DNA of 64,000 nucleotides from the NCBI GenBank assembly GCA_029216955.1, contig JANAVB010031417.1:14501717-14565716 (forward strand), in the 5' to 3' direction. Below, piece after piece: positions 57,635 through 64,000 of the stretch. The translations under genes were made by a program, and so were the position numbers. Below the pieces are notes generated by a model. The model searched no databases. It worked only from the letters and a program-made list of their open reading frames with translations, and was not told the DNA's origin. Source of the stretch: Iris pallida (taxonomy: Eukaryota > Streptophyta > Magnoliopsida > Asparagales > Iridaceae). Every line of letters begins with the position of its first letter. Position 1 is the first letter of the stretch.

Positions 57635-59898
57635 AAGAACGGGTACTTTATTAAATAATGTAAAAATACACAAAGCTCATTGCTACACAGAACAACCAGG
57701 TCCTACTCAGCCAATATCAAACTTCGGCCATGGAATTGAAATCACTCTCAATATTATTCAGTATCCCATGCACCGACATTGTCCTGCCCTCGAAACGCGC
57801 CTATTTCCCTCCCTCCATATGCGCCATACAGCCGATAGAAGCTTAATTCTCGCCTTGTTGAATACTCCCGAACCCTGGCTTTTCAGTAACAACATCTCCT
57901 CCATAACCTGCTGGAGACCTTCATTGGATGGCCCTGTCAGACCCAGACTAATCTTGCAATTATTCCATATTTGGGCTGATATCGGACACTGGAAGAAGAT
58001 ATGATCCCGTGTTTCCACTCCTTCATCACAAAGAGCACAAGCCAAAGTTGTAATTTGGATGCCAAATCGCACCATCCTTTCCCGGGTAAGAAGCCTGTCA
58101 CGAACCGCTTTGTACAAGCACAGCTGCATCTTCGTTGCCACCTTATTAACCCAAACTATGTTAGACCACTCCTGCTTCGGATGATGAGTATGTGTCCTCT
58201 CGTATATTGCTTTAAATGAGAACCTTCCATCTATGGACCCCTCCCAAATCCATTGGTCTGCAGCCCCTCCGGATGGATTTGTATTGCTTTGATCTCCGCA
58301 GCGTGCCACTGCCCAACCGGCCTTGACTCTGGTGTCCATCTCCCTTCATGTATTAGCACCTCAACCTTCTCATCCCGCCCGCATAACTCGAACATAGGCC
58401 AGCCCCAATGATCAATCATGCTTTGGTGACCCAACCATGGGTCCATCCAAAGGTTTGTTAACTTACCATCATGGAACTCACGACTGATAAATTGTTTAAG
58501 AAGTGGCCGAATGCGAAGGATATTCTTGTAGGTAATCGAGAAGTTATTATTCAATGGTTGTGTCCAGAAATTCACTCCTCTCCCATATCTACTCGACATC
58601 CACTTAGACCACATGGACTCGCCTTCAAGTAGGCGACCAGCTAATTTAATTAGCGCAACCAGTCGCAGCTCGCGTAACGAACGGAGCCCTATTTCCCCTT
58701 CATCCTTTGTCTGACACAATTCCTCCCACGCGATGGCATGTACACCCCCCTCCCCCGCCACACAAAGTTAGCACACATCTTCTCTATTTTTTGGATAGTT
58801 TTGTCGGGGATAAATATCTCTTGAAGCCAATAGCTTGTAATAGCATAAATAACAGCTCGAATAAGCTCCATACGACCACCAAATGATAGTAACTGCGCTT
58901 GCCACCCTTCCAGTCTATATTGCACATATTGTAACAGCCCAGCACAATCAGTATCTCTGACATAGTTGATAGATAGCGATAGGCCAAGATACTTTACCGG
59001 GAGCTGGCCAACCTCAATTTAAAGAAGTGCCGCCATATGATCCTTCTCTGGACTATCCCGACTAAAGAAAATCTGACTTTTCTCTTTATTCAAATGAAGC
59101 CCCGATAGATCCGCAAAATTCGCCAAGACTTTATTCAACCCAGTCATACTCCTTTCTGAAGGCTCAAGGAACACAAGAAGATCATCAGCGTAAATCAAAT
59201 GAGTAACAGTTAGAAATACCTGGCGATATATAGGAGTAATTGTCTTCTTGTACACCGCAATCTCCATTAAGCAAGAAAAATATTCCATGACAATAGTAAA
59301 CAAATAGGGGGAAACGGGTCACCTTGACGTAGACCCCGATTATTGCCAAAATAACCACATGGCTGGCCCTTGATCATCACTGAAAATGTAGGAGAGGAGA
59401 TACATTCTTTAATTCGATCAACCCACCACTGATCGAACCCCATGCTGAGTAATATATGATATACAAAATCTCAATTAACCATATCATAAGCCTTCCGAAT
59501 ATCAAGTTTAATACAGCTCTTCTTGCCCCCGCCTTATTGAACTCCCGAACAAGCTCCTGTGCTAGCAAGCAGTTTTCTGAAATTTGTCTCCGTTTAATGA
59601 ATGCGGACTGGTTCTCCGAGATTAACCCCTTCATAATCGCCTGCATCCTGGAACACATAAGGTGAGAGATGATTTTATATACGAAGTTACAACAGGCAAT
59701 CGGTCTGCAATCACTCAGCTCATTAGCACCATCCTTTTTCGGAATTAGAGACAGGAAGGTGTGATTCATTTCTTTCGGTAGGTGGCCAGTCCTGAAAAAT
59801 TCTTGTACTGCTTGAAGCACCTGCTGCTTAAGTTGGTTCCAATGATATTTGAAGAACGCCGCGTTGAAACCATCTGGACCCGGTGATTTGTTCGGGTC
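57633..59898 (-). pseudogene. L1-type LINE ORF2, 3' two-thirds, broken
   Basis: This is a minus-strand non-LTR retrotransposon. From the cut end: RT start DPNKSPGPDGFNAAFFKYHW; LSLIPKKDGANELSDCRPIA; ENQSAFIKRRQISENCLLAQ; catalytic LIYADDLLVFLEPS (about 59,190); LSGLHLNKEKSQIFFS; LEGWQAQLLSFGGRMELI. A C-terminal zinc-binding zf-RVT domain follows (FSFKAIYERTHTHH, WVNKVATKMQLCLYKAVRDR, CALCDEGVETRDHIFFQCP), with stop at 57,758. Several frameshifts and stops are present (about 59,500, 59,310, 59,020 and 58,760). The 5' part lies beyond the retrotransposon that inserted at 59,898. A TA tract (57,592-57,632) adjoins the 3' end. Confidence 0.93.
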
Positions 59899-60547
59899 TG
59901 TCACCCCCAATTTTTGAATTAGGGGTATTTTCGTCATTTTTCAAGTTTTATAATTTTTAGGAATTTTATTTGATTTTATATGATTTTTAGAGATTTATTT
60001 GATTTGGTTTGAATTTTATCCAATTCGGACTTAAGTTGGAGACCCGGGTAGCCTGGACACTAGTGGGACCCACATACTAGCGGGGCTTGGCCCATGTACC
60101 ATCCTAACTAGGCTAGAAACCATAAACCCAACTTCCATGGCTTAATTAGTCATTTTAGAGGCTTAATTGGTTAATTAGAATTAAACCGAACCGAACCGAA
60201 CCAAATCCGAACCCAACCTAAGTCTAATGGGTTGGAGGCTTAGTGGATCCACACCCAAACCCACTAAGCCCCCACCAAGGCCGGCCACAAGGTGAGCACC
60301 CCCCCTTTGCTTCTCCACAAAGTAAACACTCTCTCTCTCTCTCAAATTCAATTTCTTTCAAAGCTTTCCTTCTTCCTCCAAGCAACCAAATTTAGGTATG
60401 CATTTAATTCCTATTTAATTCCTCTATTTCATTTATGGCTTTCACAATAATTGTAGAGGAGATGATTCTCCACACTTTGCCCCTAGAATTTGTAGGTTTT
60501 CCTAGAAATCTAGGTTAGGGATTAATTGGGGGTTTTCTAATTAGAGT

Positions 60548-61334
<787 letters not shown>

Positions 61335-62062
61335 GATAGATGAGTCGATAGTTAGAGGTAGAGAATTAGAGAGAAAGATTAGAAGAAGTTAGAGGATTAG
61401 AAAAAGTTAGAAGTTAGAAGAAGGATTAGAAGAGTTAGAAGAAATAGGAAGAAGGATAATAAGAAGAATGAGAGGAGAAGGATTAGAAGAAGTAGAGGAG
61501 AAGGATTAGAAGAAGAAGTTAGAAGAAGAATAGGAGGAAGAAGTTAGAAGGAGAAGTTAGAAGAAGAAATTAGAATAGGAATTAGAAGAGGAATGAGAAG
61601 AGAAATGTAGGAGAGATCGAGTTAGAGGGCGAAACGGAGCTCCGAGTGTCAGAATGAGATGAAACTTGGGGGAGACCTAGAATACGTAAATTAGATTTTG
61701 CGGGTAGGCTCCCGAGTTGAAATCGGGGTTGTAGGGCGCCGGTATCGTACCGTACCATTGCGTATATTGAGATATTCAAGATATCGACAATGGGCCGTAA
61801 GATGGACTAGACGTCCACTTTACCTAGGTATCTTGGTAGGTAACGTATGTATAGGCTAGTAACCTACTACCCTAGGGAGCACGGGTCGAAATACCAAGCG
61901 TAGGTAGGCTAACTTGGTTTTTTCCTAGGCTAGAAATTTACCTTAGAAAAGGGTAAATTAGGATATTGGCCTACGGCCAAGATTTGAGTTTCGAAGTCCA
62001 AGATGGACTTGGATATGGGTTGTAGAGGTTGGTAATGATTAGAAATAGTCGCCTAGACCTAG

Positions 62063-62450
62063 TCTTGACCTCGGTTGACCATGGTTGACTTTTTAGACCA
62101 AAAGTCAACTATGGGTCAACACTTTACCCAATTTAGTCCCAAATTCTATTAAACTTGGGCAGTTGACCAAAAGTCAACTATTAGTCACCATTGACCTAGG
62201 GTTGACTTAGAGTTGACCAGAGTTGACCAGTTGACCAAAAGTTAACTGTAAGTCAACCGTTGACTTAAATCGACCTAGATTAATTTCGTTTGACTTGCAT
62301 TGACCCAGTTTGACCTAGCTAGACCTAGAATGACTTAGATCGACCATGTACAATCTAGTTTGACCTTGTTCGACCTAGATTGACTTAGTTTGACTTGTCT
62401 TGACCTAGAATGACTTAAATAAGGTTTAATTTGATTTGACTTTACTTCCT
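62063..62450 (+). promoter_or_regulatory. Dense TTGAC (W-box-like) array in the LTR
   Basis: By eye about 18 forward TTGAC and four reverse GTCAA words lie within about 390 bp, many as TTGACC or TTGACT, the core bound by WRKY factors. They sit in irregular repeats such as GTTGACCAAAAGTCAACT, which also form inverted pairs. Regulatory function is inferred only. Confidence 0.5.
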
Positions 62451-63677
62451 AAACATAGTATTGATACGTCTTGTTCTCTACAGGTCCTCGAGACGCTGCT
62501 TTGGATTCCGTTGACATATTATATCATATTACAGGCGAGTACATTCTCTGACACTTTTCTAATTTACGATGATTGTTATAATTCATGTAATTAGTGTAGA
62601 TATGCTTGTTCTCGACACATTGGTCACACGGATTGGTATTCATGGATCCCGACATAAGATGTTATTTTTTGTTATCTTGGTATATCTTGTGCAAGCCCCT
62701 TGTAGTTCTTGTGCAGTATATGGACACCGATTCTCGAGGAGACTTGCTCCCTTCTCGTAGAATCCCGTGTCATAACGTGTCTTGCTTGGATCCACTCTAC
62801 CAGTCGGGGACGGGGAGTACTAGTGTAGATGTGTGGTCATTATCCGCCTTGTTTATTCTTGTAGACCTTGAATGCTACCAATCCTACACTCCACGTAGAA
62901 TTGGCTGATCAGTAGACCTTGTGCAGACCTAAGCCGGCCATATATTGTAGCTAGTACTCACACACCTAGATATATGATTCTTGATTCTTGTACATGCCCT
63001 GATCAGTTTACTGGCCTTGTTCTAGCTCTAGATTTACAGCTTACCTTGCCATGATACTCACATGTACATTCCATAATTTTCTTGTATATACTCTCTATTT
63101 ACAGTCTTATAGCTTTTGTCATATCTTGTGAACTGTTGTTAGTTGATTGTACTCGTTCTATTCTGACTGGATATGTTGACAAAATATTACAGATGCTGAT
63201 GTGGAGGACTACAGTACCTACTACGGTCCGGATGACGTAGTGGGCTTAGACTTGGAGATCTTGGTCCAGCAGGGCTTAGCTCCGCCTGACGAGACTTTAC
63301 CTATTGCTTAGTTAGAGTAGGTCTTTTGTACTTGACCTTGTCTCCAGCTACTTTTGAGACTGTTATTATTATGGATTGTATTAGAGACTTGGACTTGGAC
63401 TTGTATATTCTTTGTGTTGGACTTGACAGGTTATATTTTATCGTCTTGTTGTCTTTATCTTTCAGTCTTTACTTTATCATCTTAGAATTGTGATTGAGCA
63501 CTCATATATATTCATTGCTTGTCCTCCGTTCGGAGTTGACCATATTCTCGACAGGTTTTTGATATATATATAAACTGTTGTTAGAGTAGAAAACCTACAG
63601 CGTTCCATGCCGTTTTTACGGTGAGGGCTGGGCGTTGCCACGTGCACGTACCCTTATAGTGGGTGCGGATCGTGACA

Positions 63678-63931
63678 CGTTTTTAGTGGTGGCCCACGCA
63701 GGTCCTGAAGTCGCAATTAGTGCGATGTCGTGATGGCACTCGTCTTAGAGTGTTGACTACGAGCCTGTGTTACATATAGGAGGTAGTAGGCTAGGAGTAC
63801 TCAATCACAGTAGGATCTTTCCTTGCTTATCTTGCTTACCAATTTTGATATTGATTTTGCATTCTAATTGTCCTCCTTGATATAATATTTTCCGTGCCAT
63901 ATTGATTTCCTTCTTTATTTCTATCTTCAGG
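63678..63931 (+). other. Leader of the second gypsy element
   Basis: Begins CGTTTTT then AGTGGTGGCCCACGCAGGT, shared with the first gypsy element. No coding sequence comes before the ATG at 63,932. Confidence 0.7.
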
Positions 63932-64000
63932 ATGGTGCAGACCAGGTCCCAGCATCCTGAGTCCGCGGACGCGGAGAGGTCTGCTATGACTCGCGAACCT
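63932..64000 (+). CDS. gag: Start of gag of the second gypsy element (partial)
   Basis: ATG at 63,932 opens a frame reading MVQTRSQHPESADAERSAMT to the window end, 23 codons. An MVQTRS-type start is common for gag of plant chromoviruses. Position after the LTR and leader supports the call. Confidence 0.65.
   Translation, partial: MVQTRSQHPESADAERSAMTREP

Overview
This is a stretch of flowering-plant nuclear DNA. It holds one recognisable host gene end, spliceosomal introns with GT-AG borders, a nuclear copy of plastid ycf2 and layer upon layer of plant transposable elements. There are no operons or bacterial signals. The species cannot be fixed from sequence alone. Most coding potential is transposon-derived, and many reading frames are broken by stops that look like C-to-T or G-to-A changes.

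Layout. (1) 1-6.5 kb: minus-strand 5' part of an ERGIC3-like secretory-pathway gene, with four exons in the window and a 4.5 kb first intron holding RTE-type LINE debris. (2) 7.7-56.1 kb: an interval bounded by inverted ends of about 190 bp, at 7.72-7.91 kb and 55.87-56.08 kb, each next to a TA tract. I read it as one giant, degenerate Mutator-like (MULE) element. It carries a Ulp1-like (C48) protease gene, a second gene joining a plant-mobile-domain-like region, a coiled coil and a second Ulp1-like domain, a FAR1-type transposase on the minus strand, a Transposase_32-like ORF, a decayed F-box/LRR gene and many copies of a palindromic CGGAGAATG motif. (3) A nest of later insertions inside it: a ~430-bp MULE-type MITE (about 21.98-43.18 kb) was split by a Ty3/gypsy Tekay/Del-like chromovirus (22,316-43,080). 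That was split in turn by a 10,040-bp CACTA element (30,030-40,069, TSD TAA). A 223-bp MITE (40,279-40,501, 9-bp TSD) sits in the 3' LTR. (4) 43.2-49.5 kb: a fragment of another gypsy polyprotein, a foldback repeat, a 432-bp MITE with perfect 9-bp TSD, and the F-box pseudogene. (5) 56.1-57.5 kb: three copies of a small MITE flanking a plastid ycf2 fragment, then TA tracts and small palindromes. (6) 57.6-59.9 kb: an L1-type LINE ORF2 on the minus strand, cut by a second Tekay-like retrotransposon. The 3.78 kb LTR of that element fills 59,899-63,677, and its gag starts at 63,932 and runs off the window.

How it fits together. The CACTA element is the youngest large insertion and has the best-preserved genes: a TnpD with only two in-frame stops and an open, spliced TnpA-like gene. 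It also carries a near-perfect 250-bp inverted duplication of what looks like host-gene sequence, which would be transcribed as a long hairpin. The outer giant MULE is the most unusual object. It combines SUMO-type proteases, a mobile-domain protein, a transposase and dispersed palindromes.
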